A stretch of DNA of 64,000 nt from Tenodera sinensis (GCA_030765045.1 CM060965.1:21301585-21365584); one strand, 5' to 3'. Counted from the stretch's first letter, positions 43,681 through 55,455 are shown. Translations and numbers: made by a program. Notes: generated by a model from the letters alone, not told the origin.

Positions 43681-44559
43681 TAAGGTCTGGCAATTAAATA
43701 ACGAGACTGCACATCTATCAACAGCTGCATGATGGGAGGATGGTATTGGAATGCAGTTGACCCTGAGCCTTCAAGACCAACCACCATTCGTTTCTTCTTT
43801 CTGTCTGCTTTAGTTTGTCTTTAAGACTTGGTTGTAGAGGACGTTGTTTTGTAGTAAGGTCACAGCATGGTTGACTAAAAAATCAAGCAGCACATTAACC
43901 TAACATTTCTCGTGAAATTAAAAATGTCACCAAAGGAATGTTTCATCTGTTAAAGGAGGCATTTGATGATAATCCTATGTCATGTGTACAGGAGTCTCAC
44001 TGGCACAGACGGTTTTCAGGTCAGGAAGAAGTTGAGGATGAACATACCAAGTCAAAACTGAAGGCAAGGCTGATCATTTTTTTCAATATCAGGTGTGTTA
44101 TCATGTCTCAATGGGTGCCTGAGGGTCAAACTGTTAACCAGCTAATCAAGCTGAGGGAAAGAGTAAGGAAGAAAGGACCAGATCTGTGGACGAACGACAC
44201 ATGGATTTTGCATCACGACAACGCCATGTCCGTGAAACAGTTTTTGGCAGACGGGTGCATTCCTGTGCCCAAAAAGCCTCCATATTCACCAGATCTGGCT
44301 AATTTGTTCCCAAAAGTGAAAAGTGCATTGAAGGGAACACATTTTCTAATGTTGAAGAGGTAAAAGCAAAACCAGCAGAGTTGTTGAAGAAAATTATAAT
44401 GAATGAGCTACAGCATTGCTTTGCGCAATGGAAAACACGCATGCAGTGGTGTATAGATAGGGGAGGAAGAATGTTGAAGGGGATAAAAGTTAGTTGCAAC
44501 TTGATTTGCAATAAATCACATTTCTGACACCAGTCTCATTATTTAATTGCCACACCTTG
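43681..44559 (+). mobile_element. Mariner element, internally deleted
   Basis: The inverted ends (TAAGGTCTGGCAATTAAATAACGAGACTG on the left, CAGTCTCATTATTTAATTGCCACACCTTG on the right) are flanked by TA. A frame at 43938-44363 begins with the helix-turn-helix end (KEAFDDNPMSCVQESHWHRR, FSGQEEVEDE). It then jumps to KSKLKARLIIFFNIRCVIMS, LHHDNAMSVKQFLADGCIPV, PPYSPDL and FPKVKSALKGTHF. The middle of the transposase, including the first catalytic block, is missing. At 879 bp the element is well short of the roughly 1.3 kb typical of mariner. It lies in the adducin last intron and cannot make active enzyme. Confidence 0.9.
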
Positions 44560-44561
44560 TA

Positions 44562-46379
44562 CTTTAATCTTAATTTTCTTTGAACACTGGAACATGTACA
44601 GTGATGCATTATCCAATTTAAGAATTAAGTGAGCTGGTATTATTAAGGCATTTATAAAACATTTTTCCTATTTGATCAAATTTTTAGGGCGGATTCAATC
44701 TTAATGATTTATACCAGGGCTAGGCAATTGGTACTCACTGAACACAGCCTGCTCACGGGCTTCCACTGATAACTAAGTTTAGCAGGTAAAAATACTAATA
44801 GATTGCTCAAGGCATCCAAGTTGCCCAGGCCCAATTTATGCTAAACATTCTGGAGCTTTAGAATAAATGGTGGATATTTTTTTCTTTTGTTTTCTTAAAT
44901 GAGGTCAAACTTTAACCTATATTTTTTAAATTTAACATTAACTGAAATTCATGTACTTTGGATGTTAGCATAAATATAATGGAAATTATTTCAAGTATGT
45001 TTTTTCAAAATGTTAATCTAGAATCAAATATTTTACATTATAAGTTTTTATTAATTTTTGTTAGCAGCAGCCAAATATACTCGAAAAATTAGTCATATTG
45101 GCTAAATCAGCTTTGAAAAGGTAAACTGCAACAACAACAAAAAAAAAAGAAAAAGAAAAGAAAACCTATAAATTAGCACCCACTCAAGCAAGCCCCCCCC
45201 CCCCTCTACCCCATAATACACTTATGCAGGAGTTTAAATGTCCTCTGCTTTATCATATTTAGAAGAAGAGTTCAATAAAATCATTTGGCCCATTAATTAT
45301 AGACATACCAAGGTAACCAACTCTCTAAAATAATATTTTTTTATCCCGGACATATTACTAACATACTGACATCATTATGCTGATTTTTGCCATAAATTTT
45401 AAATTATGATGGTCTCGCATTAGATAGCAATTCCAAATTACTGTCAATATTTTTTATCTGATTTGTTACAACATAATACCACTTCTCTTGCAAAGATATA
45501 AAATTCCCAGAATCATTTTGGCTATCATTTCATTCATTCTATAGGACTTACATGAACAGGACATTCAAAATAAATTCTAGGCTCCATCCATAAGTCCAAG
45601 GTCCCCTTTTTTTCACTAAATCTCAAGTAATTTATATGATTATAGAAAACCTGTGATAGTAAAGTGACAGGTCCCTCCAACATATTTTCCTCCCTTAAAA
45701 GTGAAGATTTTTTAACATTTATTTGTCTCCTTCTGACGATATTTTTCTAAGTTAAGACAGAGAAATGTTGTACAAGATTGATGAATATTCACTTATCTAC
45801 TATTAATGCTACAGTGCTTCTAAAGCACTAAGATTATATATAATATTTCTCTTTAATGAACCACACAAAGCTAACATGCAATACACAACTTAGAATAAAT
45901 GGAGGTGTGTTACAGATAAGCTTATACAAGGAGATTTATGCACGGGTTGATCTTTTAGTAGTGGCAACTGTGCTGTATTGATGATGTGCAAGGAGTAAGG
46001 CCATCTCGTTTACACAGGTTGCTTAAACACTTCCCTTCCCCTCGTAACTCGCCTTCATCTTCCATGTCCAGTCACAGTGAGAATAATGTAGAGAAACACT
46101 TGTGAGCAGGAATCACAATGTTCTCAAAGCAAGAATAGAGAAGCTAAGTAAATCAGGCCTAAGAAAGCCACCTAATTCAACACTGTAAAAAATCAGTAGT
46201 AACATTAACAAATGGATCTACTTAGTTTTCTTCCTCAGAGAGCTTTGTTCAGGAACCAATCAGTGTTCACTGTGGTCAGGTGCCTACAACTGCTATGAGC
46301 GTTTGTGTACTTCAAGTGGCTTTCTTATTTAAGCAGCACTATAGTTAATTCAATATGCTAGAAATTGCACAGCATGGCC
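44562..46379 (-). other. Adducin intron, no gene supported
   Basis: Low-complexity A-rich and C-rich runs occur near 45120-45205. Nothing else was recognised. Confidence 0.4.
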
Positions 46380-47290
46380 ATGTCATCAACGAATTACAGT
46401 GCAGGTGTATTATCCCACTGAATGGTAACAACGTGGCTATGGGCCTTCAGAGGACGTGAAAATGTGTTGCACATGCCTCATAGTGGTCACCCACCAGTAA
46501 GTATTGAAGCAGGCATTGTGTATATAAAGAAATCTTAAGTCAATCATTCCTGACAGCTTGATTTTATTAATTGAACATTTATTATTATTTAATCCATTAT
46601 CAATTTGTAGAAATCATCATTATTAACACTGTTTCAATATTTTGATCATGTTTATGTGATAGTAATTATTTTGGTCATACCATGTACAACGGAAGACTTG
46701 AAATGTAAATCAATGTTATTTATGTCATGATCGAAATAACCTTCAAATTGCATATGTGTGACAAGGACACGACATCAAAATAATTCTGATGACTCAAGAA
46801 AATGTGTTGTTAAGGGCAACAAGAGTCAAATAATATCACTATAGTTATCCAATTGAAAATTTTTCAAGCAGGGCTTGGTTAATGAATTCACGGAAGATGG
46901 AAGCCATTTTCAATAGCTCACCAAAAAATCATACACTGTATGGTTTCAAGCATGCTAGCAAGTTAGAAACGTTTTGAAAAGTTAAGTTTATGCTTTATCC
47001 TCTGGCCAACACCGAGAAGAGATATGAGTTCTCGTCACTCATTACACAACTTCGTAAAAAGACTGCACCAGTATCAAAAATGGGAAGTGCTCTATCACCC
47101 AACATACTCTCCAGATTTAAGTCTACATGACTCTGACCAAGGAACCACTCTTGGGATTTGCTTCTGGGCGACTGAAGAAATTCAGAAGGTAATTAATTAC
47201 TCTATTAACAATATCAACAGATTGCATGATCCCAACAGCAACCAATTGGTTCTACACCGCTGGGAAACTGTATGCTGTGTATTGAGAAAA
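46380..47290 (+). pseudogene. Tc1/mariner-like transposase relic
   Basis: A plus frame at 47024-47300 contains KWEVLYHPTYSPDLSLHDSD, then GICFWATEEIQKVINYSINN. This matches the YHPPYSPDLSPCD block with the third catalytic residue and the following helix of this transposase group. Upstream at 46440-46500, GRENVLHMPHSGHPP resembles the linker after the helix-turn-helix. The two pieces do not join in one frame and the middle is lost. Confidence 0.55.
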
Positions 47291-48382
47291 GAAAATGTCA
47301 CCAAAACTAAAAATATCAACCCTTGCATATACTGTGTAACTACTTACATACTCTGTAAAGAGTGTACATTTATGCATTGTGTATTACCTTCATTATTCTC
47401 TCTAGGGCATTTCATGCACAAACCAGGTACCACTAAGTAATCAAACATTTTCAGAAGGAACACACTTCTAATCATACAAGAAAATTAGACATCCCTTCAC
47501 TCTGCTGTATTCTGTAAAAGAGTGCCTCGTTCCTGGAGGTTTGAATCAATCAATAGGATTTAAGGTCTTAAAAGTTTAATCCTGAAGGATTATACATTAC
47601 TTGGCAGGTTTCAGCCAATATCTAGCACATGTTTTATATAGTAACTGCATTTCAATGACATTTTCAGTGGTTTAGTGTGAAGCAAATTAGGCTTTAGATC
47701 AAAATGCTTTTAGTGATCATATCCTTATTTGCAAGCATTAACAATTGTTCTTACTAAAACTTGAGTAAAAAGTTTTAGAAAAACATTTTAATTTCCATGG
47801 TTTTAGGAAAACTAGCAGCTTAAATGCAAAAGAATAGATTTCATAAAATGATTAAAATAGAGGGATTTTTAAAAACTGTAAAGATGATAAATGCACATGA
47901 TATTTTATTGCTCTATCTTATGGGATATGTATTACTATTTGAATTTACATTTCCAATGGAAAGGTCTGGCAGGATCTCAGTTAACAAATTGCATCACTGA
48001 TTTTTTCCAATTAATCATTCAAATTATAACTCCCCAAAATGATTTAATGGCAATTTTAAAAAAGTGTGTTAACTGTTTCTGGCATCATTCACTTTCATTC
48101 CTAACAAAATTTACTAAATCACTTAGTGTGAATTAAATTACAAACATTTGAAGTTATAATTTATAAGTCTGCCTTGTTAACTGTAATCTTTGTACAATAA
48201 TGTTGAAAGATTTAATCTGTTTTATTCTACAGAATGAAATTACACCATAATAACCAAGTTGGTACAAAATAATATTTGGGTTACTGTAAAAAACAGCAGT
48301 TTCAAAATGCATAACTAAGTGAACAAAATTGATGACTGTGTAGAGAAATCTATGGTGAGGAAATAAGTATGCAATTAAGAAT
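47291..48382 (-). other. Adducin intron, nothing recognised
   Basis: AT-rich non-coding DNA leading to the first Penelope-type insert. Confidence 0.4.
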
Positions 48383-48397
48383 TTTGTAGGAATTGTT

Positions 48398-48646
48398 TGA
48401 GGTTATTTTGAGTCACTTATTTACACTCACCTTCACTACTAAACTGCTTTTTTAAAGCGGAAACGTTTTCAGGACCATTCGATCCCACCATCAGCAGTTG
48501 GGAATGATGGGATCGAATGGTCCTGAAAACGTTTCCGCTTTAAAAAAGCAGTTTAGTAGTGAAGGTGAGTGTAAATAAGTGACTCAAAATAACCTCAAAC
48601 ATGAAGAATACTTCACTGTCAATAGTGCTTCTATTTTTAATATTCA
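48398..48646. mobile_element. Palindromic Penelope-like insert 2 (249 bp)
   Basis: It is flanked by the 15-bp direct repeat TTTGTAGGAATTGTT (48383-48397 and 48647-48661). Inside are inverted arms (about 48404-48493 and 48504-48597) carrying GAGTCACTTATTTACACTCA, GCGGAAACGTTTTCAGG and ATTCGATCCCA. A single-copy tail ends GTGCTTCTATTTTTAATATTCA, shared with insert 3. On the minus strand the left arm contains CTGATGG followed by the stem GGGATC/GGTCCT and GAAAACG, a hammerhead-like core. It encodes no protein. Confidence 0.85.
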
Positions 48647-48661
48647 TTTGTAGGAATTGTT

Positions 48662-48960
48662 AACTATGAAAAATATCATTGTTGTTCCAGATTTACACAG
48701 AATTCAATTGTAACCATTGTCAATAAATCTGTTTTGCTTCCAGTACCACAATAGGAAAAGAATCTGTCACCTAGCAGCTATAACAATAACAATGAAACAG
48801 TCAACACACTAAGGATGCAAAGAATTGATTTGCATCAATATGTTTAGAATATAATACATAATTACAGAAGATGAAGTTTCAGTTGCTAGTATTTATTAAT
48901 ATTTGTTGGACGAATCAGCTATTTTGGACTTTAGTCTGAAATGTTATCATATTTTCAAAG
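48662..48960 (-). other. Adducin intron between two Penelope inserts
   Basis: Nothing recognised. Confidence 0.4.
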
Positions 48961-48977
48961 CACCTGGGCTTTATGTT

Positions 48978-50003
48978 TTAGTTTATTTTGAGTCACTTAT
49001 TTACACACACCTTCACTAATAACTGCTTTTTTAAGCGGAAACGTTTTCAGGACCATTCGATCCCATCTTCAGCCGTTGGATGACTGACGTTATCCTCTTG
49101 TTCCTTTTCTCTGTTGTCTCTATTCTGCTGCCATCTGGTGTTAGGGTTGCAGAGTTTTAACACTTCATTCAATGCTGGTATTTCGAAATTAATCACTTTA
49201 TTACTGTTTTTTATGTATATTTTTTCCCAAATATTCAGTTCTATTGGTGAATTAATAGATTTTAACAGTTTTATATTAAGGCCGATGTTGTGGTTTTCAG
49301 TCTAAAAATGATGTGCCAGAGCAGATTTTTCAATTTGTTTTAATTTTATGTTTCTTTGGTGTTCCTTAAGTCTTATGTCCAAATTTCTCTTTGTTTTCCC
49401 TATGTAGCTTTTGTCACAACTATTACAGTTGATCTGGTAAATCCCCGATTTTTTATTGTATTGTATGTACAATAAAAAATCGGGGATTTACCAGATCAAC
49501 TGTAATAGTTGTGACAAAAGTTACATAGGGAAAACAAAGAGAAATTTGGACATAAGACTTAAGGAACACCAAAGAAACATAAAATTAAAACAAATTGAAA
49601 AATCTGCTGTGGCACATCATTTTTGGACTGAAAACCACAACATCAGCCTTAATATAAAACTGTTAAAATCTATTAATTCACCAATAGAACTGAATATTTG
49701 GGAAAAAATATACATCATCAAAAACAGTAATAAAGTGATTAATTTCGAAATACCAGCATTGAATGAAGTGTTAAAACTCTGCAACCCTAACACCAGATGG
49801 CAGCAGAATAGAGACAACAGAGAAAAGGAACAAGAGGATAACGTCAGTCATCCAACGGCTGAAGATGGGATCGAATGGTCCTGAAAACGTTTCCGCTTAA
49901 AAAAGCAGTTATTAGTGAAGGTGTGTGTAAATAAGTGACTCAAAATAAAAAACTAAAACTTGAAGAATACTTCACTGTCAATAGTGCTTCTATTTTTAAT
50001 ATT
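48978..50003. mobile_element. Palindromic Penelope-like insert 3 (about 1.03 kb)
   Basis: The direct repeat CACCTGGGCTTTATGTT (48961-48977 and 50004-50020) flanks two head-to-head copies (arms about 48984-49460 and 49468-49948) around a 7-bp centre. Past the right arm is the same tail as in insert 2 (GAAGAATACTTCACTGTCAA to TTTTTAATATT). Both arms carry the Penelope GIY-YIG endonuclease end and a hammerhead-like core (49036-49075 minus, 49856-49895 plus). The arms differ at only a few positions. The reverse transcriptase is absent. Confidence 0.9.
49456..49884 (+). CDS. GIY-YIG endonuclease domain of a Penelope-like element
   Basis: This is a 142-codon frame in the right arm. It contains SGIYQINCNSCDKSYIGKTK (GIY and YIG motifs with a CxxC between them), RNLDIRLKEHQRN with the conserved arginine and EH, and AVAHHFWTENHNI with the paired histidines and conserved E. 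In Penelope-like elements this domain lies C-terminal to the reverse transcriptase and makes the target nick. Here the frame starts at the centre of a palindrome, so it has lost the reverse transcriptase. The left arm repeats it on the minus strand in broken form (near 49617-49114). Only the domain is preserved; production of a protein is unlikely without a promoter. Confidence 0.8.
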   Translation: MYCMYNKKSGIYQINCNSCDKSYIGKTKRNLDIRLKEHQRNIKLKQIEKSAVAHHFWTENHNISLNIKLLKSINSPIELNIWEKIYIIKNSNKVINFEIPALNEVLKLCNPNTRWQQNRDNREKEQEDNVSHPTAEDGIEWS

Positions 50004-50020
50004 CACCTGGGCTTTATGTT

Positions 50021-50299
50021 ATGAAACTGCCAACAGCATCTATACAGGTTGCATTTACAAATTATTCTACAATAAAATATGCAATGTTTCAAGGAGTTCT
50101 TTTTTAAACAATTTTACATGTTTTTCTCTGGTTTACACATCAAGGACCATATTGTTACAATATTTGCACAACTCCCACAACCAAATTTCAAATTCAAACC
50201 AAAATGTACTACCTCCACACTACAAGGGGGCTCATTTCCTCCGTTATTTTTTTCTGGAATGAGAATAGGCCTGACCTAATGTTCCTCTTAGTCTGTAAA
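50021..50299 (-). other. Adducin intron, nothing recognised
   Basis: Short overlapping frames without motifs. Confidence 0.4.
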
Positions 50300-50760
50300 T
50301 CAAATAGTTCTGCTTTGTTCTTGTATTATGCCTACATATGTCCATGTTTTTAGTTTTACTAAATCTTTTGTTGTGTATTTAATGCATATGGAACAGAGAC
50401 TCAATAAACTCTGCTGCATGTTGGAAATATCAACTTCTGTAAACTGCACTGCCACATGACATGGGACTTGGAAACATTCTGTTCTCCTAATGTGCTCAAT
50501 CATTTTTTCCATGGCTGTATATTCAATTCTGAGTTTTCCTTCACTACAATCATTGTATCACCAGCATATCCAATGGCTAATCTATCATCTGTTATTTTTT
50601 TAATGAGCAGTTTACATATAAAAACAAAAAGTATAGACCAAGCTTTGAGCCTTGTGGCATACAATGTGCAAACTACATTAACAAATCCTTTTTCTGCTGT
50701 GAAAATAAACATTCCAGCCAAAAAAAGAATGTCTGGGAGGTGACTGCTTTTTTATTGTGT
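50300..50760 (-). pseudogene. LINE reverse transcriptase fragment
   Basis: Minus-strand translation contains FVNVVCTLYATRLKAWSILF, then DRLAIGYAGDTMIVVKENSE. The latter is the YADD-box strand of a non-LTR reverse transcriptase, with the first catalytic aspartate of the box changed (AGD). A second frame (IRRTECFQVPCHVAVQFTEV) continues downstream. The copy is degraded. Confidence 0.6.
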
Positions 50761-51085
50761 TTAAAGAAATGGTGGTTAGAGCATTAGCCTATACATAGCT
50801 TGACAACATGCTCCTTGAGCAATTAAAGTAAGAATCATCAAATGCGCTAGTTAACATTTTAAGGAAATAATTAACAACTTGGATTATATGACAGTTACTT
50901 TTAACGGCTACTATGTTGTGAACAACAAATACTGAGTGTCCCATATTGTTATAGCAATCAAACGTTAACATTTACACACAAGGGACTTGACACAACACGG
51001 GTTAAATGAGATCTACATGTAAATTTACAAGGAACAAACAGGTAAAAGCCCAAGCAGGAGGGGTTCACTATTTCAACCTTCATAC
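50761..51085 (-). other. Adducin intron, nothing recognised
   Basis: Non-coding DNA on the donor side of the cassette exon. Confidence 0.4.
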
Positions 51086-51148
51086 CTCCCAGGCCTGAGG
51101 CAGTACAGGGACTCTGATCCTACTGCGCTTGACCTTTTCTTCCTTCTT
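51086..51148 (-). CDS. hts: Adducin candidate cassette exon (63 nt)
   Basis: On the minus strand TTTTGTCTCTTAAAG precedes a 63-nt open block ending GAG|GTATGA, a good donor. It encodes 21 residues, KKEEKVKRSRIRVPVLPQAW plus E, in phase 0 at both ends, so inclusion or skipping keeps the adducin frame between 55456-55523 and 42866-42991. I do not recognise the peptide from other adducins. The splice-site quality, the length (multiple of three) and the location support a real optional exon. Adducin genes are known for alternative C-terminal splicing. It would insert a basic, kinase-site-like segment just before the MARCKS-related tail. Confidence 0.55.
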
Positions 51149-52495
51149 CTTTAAGAGACAAAACATTGGAAAAAAATTATTTTACAATTCCGTTGATAAA
51201 AACTGAATTTAGGGATGCAGAACCTGTAGAAAAACTGCCAAGAAACATTTACACAGGCAACACAACTAAAAGTGAATGACAGATACAGAAGTACCTATGT
51301 GCTTTCACATTTTTACTGAGTATGGGGTAACACATATACATTCCTTTTTCAGGCAAAAATGGCTTATACTCAATGCAACTGGTGCAAAAAAGTGAAAATG
51401 AGTATGAAGGTCAGTAATTTAATTAATGAATATGTAAAAGCTAGTAATTGGAACTTGCACACATTTTTTCCAAAGTGTTTTCTTTCATGTCAATGCAAGC
51501 TTTGCATTCTTTGAAGCCCAGCCTGAAAGCATCTACTCCAGTTCTTTTCCTTTTGGAAATAAAAACAAGTCACATGGAGCTGTCAAGGAATGCTCAACTT
51601 GCTACTAGGGCAAGATACACACACAGGCATACATCCTCTTATCTGATTCAAGTATCCCAATAAGATAATCTGAACAACTATTTGAGGTGTAATTTTAAAG
51701 AAACCTTACTACACCATAAGTTATTTTATTTCCAGGCTTTATTTAACCACTATTAGTTATTTTATCTCAAGATGTCTGACCTAAAAGATAAATTCTCAAG
51801 CGGAGCAAGAAAATTCATCTGGGAAGGTCAGACTATCAAATTATATTTACCTGGAGTATTTCATAAGATATTAATTTAAAAGATTTTACCTGAAAAAGTT
51901 TAATTCTCTAGAAAATAACCTAAGATTACTGCAGTTCAGTCCATCTTACTCAGTATTGCCAACTGAGGAAAATAAAACCCAGGAATTACTTGTATCTCGA
52001 TTTTCCCTTGCTGTTATGCCAGAAAACCAGTTGATAATCTCAAATAAGTATTGCTTTCTAAAGTAAGAACAAATCAGAAACTAAAAACTTCACTTATCTT
52101 AGTAATGTTGCACTTCTTTTTGCACAAACTGACCCAGAGTTTCAAGTTGGAGACAGTTTAATGCAGCTGCAACAACAAGCTATACACTTGAATTTTCATA
52201 TTTACCAATTGCAAACACTTCATTTTTGCTAATACTAAAATTTTAATCCTGTTTCTTTCAGAAATTAAATTAGTGACCTTCATAAAATGTTACCACAAGC
52301 AATTAAGTTTATCTGCATAATACATATGTTAATTGTTTTATGGAATTAGCCTTTCTTTCCTTAATCCAAAGAATTTACACTACTCTTAACTGCAAAATAT
52401 TAAGTTATTTCAATCGAACAAAATATAGCATGCCTATACAGAATAATCAGAGTGGCTCAAATGAGAGAGGCATCAGCTCTAATATTTCTTACTTC
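51149..52495 (-). other. Adducin intron, nothing recognised
   Basis: No repeat or exon identified. A 71-codon plus frame at 51448-51663 shows no motif. Confidence 0.4.
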
Positions 52496-52509
52496 AAACA
52501 TAAAATATG

Positions 52510-52578
52510 TTGTTGTTAGCTAATGCTGGAATTCTGACAATGAAGTCATTAATCCTCTTGCTCTCCAATATTTTTCAC
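52510..52578 (-). mobile_element. Very short LINE 3' insertion (69 bp)
   Basis: The insert consists of the LINE tail and last codons (TTGTTGTTAGCTAATGCTGG through CTCTCCAATATTTTTCAC) in minus orientation. It is flanked by the perfect 14-bp direct repeat AAACATAAAATATG (52496-52509 and 52579-52592), a clean case of target-primed insertion with extreme 5' truncation. Confidence 0.95.
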
Positions 52579-52811
52579 AAACATAAAATATGATGTGCAA
52601 TAATTTGATGAAGATAACCGGATAACCAGTCGCTTTACTATAATCAATCACCTTTCTAATTGTCACTAGAATCGCAATGACAAGTGATTAGCTCAATGCC
52701 TACTAGGTGGCAATAGGAAGAAACAGATGCTTGTTCCATCTTAAAATAGCTAAAACTTACAATTTTGCTCAAAAATCCTTTTCTCAGGGTATAAAGGTTC
52801 TATGTTATGTG

Positions 52812-52905
52812 AATCAACATTGAACCAACAGCTTTACTTCCCTTCTCAAGGAAGCCATGCTAAGTATTTTTCACCTGAAAAACTTTATTGTCCTTGCCAG
52901 ACGAA
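52812..52905 (-). repeat. SINE family C, body only
   Basis: Plus-strand ACCAACAGCTTTACTTCCCT and TCAAGGAAGCCATGCTAAGT match 32690-32740. The tRNA-like head is missing or unrecognisable. Confidence 0.55.
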
Positions 52906-53479
52906 TGAGGCAACAACTATACCTCATGTATGTGGGCAACAACGAAAATTTGTAGAATGTCATGTTTCTAAAAACAAATTAAATTTGTTTATATTTAATT
53001 GCTATTTTCTAATGTTTTGCAAGTTGATTGATTTGCTTTAATAATTTGTTAATTGTCATCATATAAAGATGAATTAAAAATAAATTTCACTATAGAGCAC
53101 TTCTGGGCTATGATTTTTCACAATTTTAAATTGTCATTAATGTCTAAACAATGTGAAGATCAGTTTAGAAATGCATTTGGCAAAGAACCCAATCTAAGGC
53201 AATCATTATAATTGGTAGTGTGAATTCAAGAGAGATCAATTTTTTGTTAGTGATGAATTTTGTGAAGCATGCCCAAGAACTGCTGTTAGGTACTGATGAA
53301 AATTGGTGCCACTGTTCAAAGGGTGGTTTCATAAAATGCAAAAACACAAGTGATCTGTTTGAGATGTTATAAAAGTATAACATTATATTTATGAAGTTAA
53401 TGTACATATCTGAGCAATTTTCTGAAATGTAAATGGAAAGAATGGGAATTAACAATAAGTGATGTTTCCATTTGGCATG
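52906..53479 (-). other. Adducin intron, nothing recognised
   Basis: A 96-codon minus frame at 53165-53455 has no recognisable motif. Confidence 0.4.
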
Positions 53480-54290
53480 TTAACGCTATCATACATAGAA
53501 AACAAAATGGTCGCTATGCCACAACAGTGCACTTGGTGTGTCATATGGTATGCAAAATTTTCAAGTGCAATAGAGACCCAGTGAGCATTCAGACGTCAGT
53601 ATGACTGTCAGTATTTTGCATCACATTAAGACTTGTTAAATAATAAATATTCTTGAAAAATGGTCTCAAAATGCCTCACACAGGCTGCATGGTAGAAACA
53701 AGGAGAAAGATATTCAACAAGGCATGACTCAGAGCCCACAAAAGTCACTCCGCCGCAGAGCAGAACACAGCATACGCAACATGTCAACAAGTTTCCATAC
53801 CATATTCAGTGAACGCAATTGAATTATGAAGCTCAACTTAATTTTGTAATAATGATGTGTGACGGCAGGAAGTGCATGATCAATGGTTAAAGAAATGGAT
53901 GTTCACGGATGAAGCTATATTTCATATGAGTGGCCAAGTCAATAAGCGTAACTGCATTGTTTGAGGAACCGAGAATCCACATCTCACATACAAACTCGAA
54001 CAAGCCACCCTAAAATGAATGTGTGGTGCAGTGACTCATGAGAAAGTTTATGGTCCATCTTCTTCGTGGAGGAGACCTTCGTGCCATACGACACACTGAG
54101 CATGTTGCAGTGGCGTAATGGCCATTTTGCTTTCTATGCACAATTACGTTGTCATGACAACTGGAAACATCACTCATTGTTAACTCTCATCCTTTCCCCT
54201 TACATTTCAGACATCTTAAGCAGATCAGACTGTATATTAATAATAATGGAAAATATTGGGAAACAATAAAATCATTCAAATTTTTAAAAA
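53480..54290 (+). pseudogene. Tc1/mariner-like transposase relic
   Basis: Broken plus-strand frames include an AFRRQYDCQ-like stretch (helix-turn-helix, near 53590) and FTDEA(I)FHMSGQVNKRNC-like sequence near 53905-53960, the region around the first catalytic aspartate. RIHISHTNSN and an NVWCAVTHEKVYGP-like run follow (53970-54060). This is the order in the same group as the relics at 6951 and 47024. Several stops are present and the third catalytic block was not found. Confidence 0.55.
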
Positions 54291-55455
54291 CTAATCCTTG
54301 TTTTATTTTCTATAATTTTTCAGTGCCACGTTCATAATCAATGCCCTTGTTCTTTAAATGGACTTTCTTATATTATATGATATATGAGAACACTAATGTA
54401 ATCAAATATTTTTGGCCCAGAATGAACTGCAGGCAATAAGCAACTTTATGGAGATATCTGGCACCATGTCACTACATAGCTACAATGTACATAGTGGGCA
54501 AACATGTTTAATGTCCCTTTTAACAACTCAGGTCTGCATAGATGACAAATTAAAACAGGTAAAATGATGCTCAAATGACCCTCGGTCTAATGAGTTGGGG
54601 TTATCCAACATTTGGCTTATGATAAGCACTCAAGGGGTAAAAGCAAAATATGTACGCTACTAACCACTATCACAATTCAAACTTGTGCTTTCTGGATTAG
54701 AAGACACACATATTTTTCCCATATTATGGAGGAGAGCAGGGGAAAGTATAGTCACATAACTTTGTTTCCAAAGTTCTTACTTTTTTTTTTTTTTTTTTTG
54801 GTGGGGGGGGGGGGGGGGCTACTAGCTTCACAGCACATCTGCCCAATTAAGAAGGCTTATTGCATATGTTGCCTCCATTCACACAGGACTACTGACAGAG
54901 TGGCATGTGGTCACCAGGACACTGTCTACCCTGCCACGTGGATGTAATTTGCGAGACCAGATCAGCTATTTTTATGCCAAGTAATTCAATTTTTCCCCAA
55001 AGACCTCACAAGGCTGAGGGCAACTGCTCCTAGGCCTTTCCAAAAACATCATACACGTAGCCAAAGGACTGATAAAAATTTACAAGTCAAAGGACCAAAA
55101 ATATCTGATCACACTGCAAGTTATCTAATGCACATCATATATTAATTCAATATTGAAATTTAATAATTAATACATTTTCATGAACCACTCTGTAAAATTA
55201 CATAATGAAAAGAGCAGATATTTAAAAATATGCTTCAGCTGATTAAGATTTCAGTATGCTCATTAAACCTCACTTTGTGCACTGTAAATTTTATACTGTA
55301 AAATGCTCTTTACACATGCCATATAAAATCTGCTTATATTAATTTGTGCATTTGTACCAACATGAAGTGCATTGAAAAAGTTAACCATGCAAATGTGCCC
55401 ATTTATTAAACAACGATATTTTAGTAATTGAAAATTGTGTACGTACATAGCTTAC
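54291..55455 (-). other. Adducin intron with T/G homopolymers
   Basis: A run of about 18 T directly followed by about 17 G (54781-54818) could form unusual DNA structure. No gene was seen. Confidence 0.5.
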
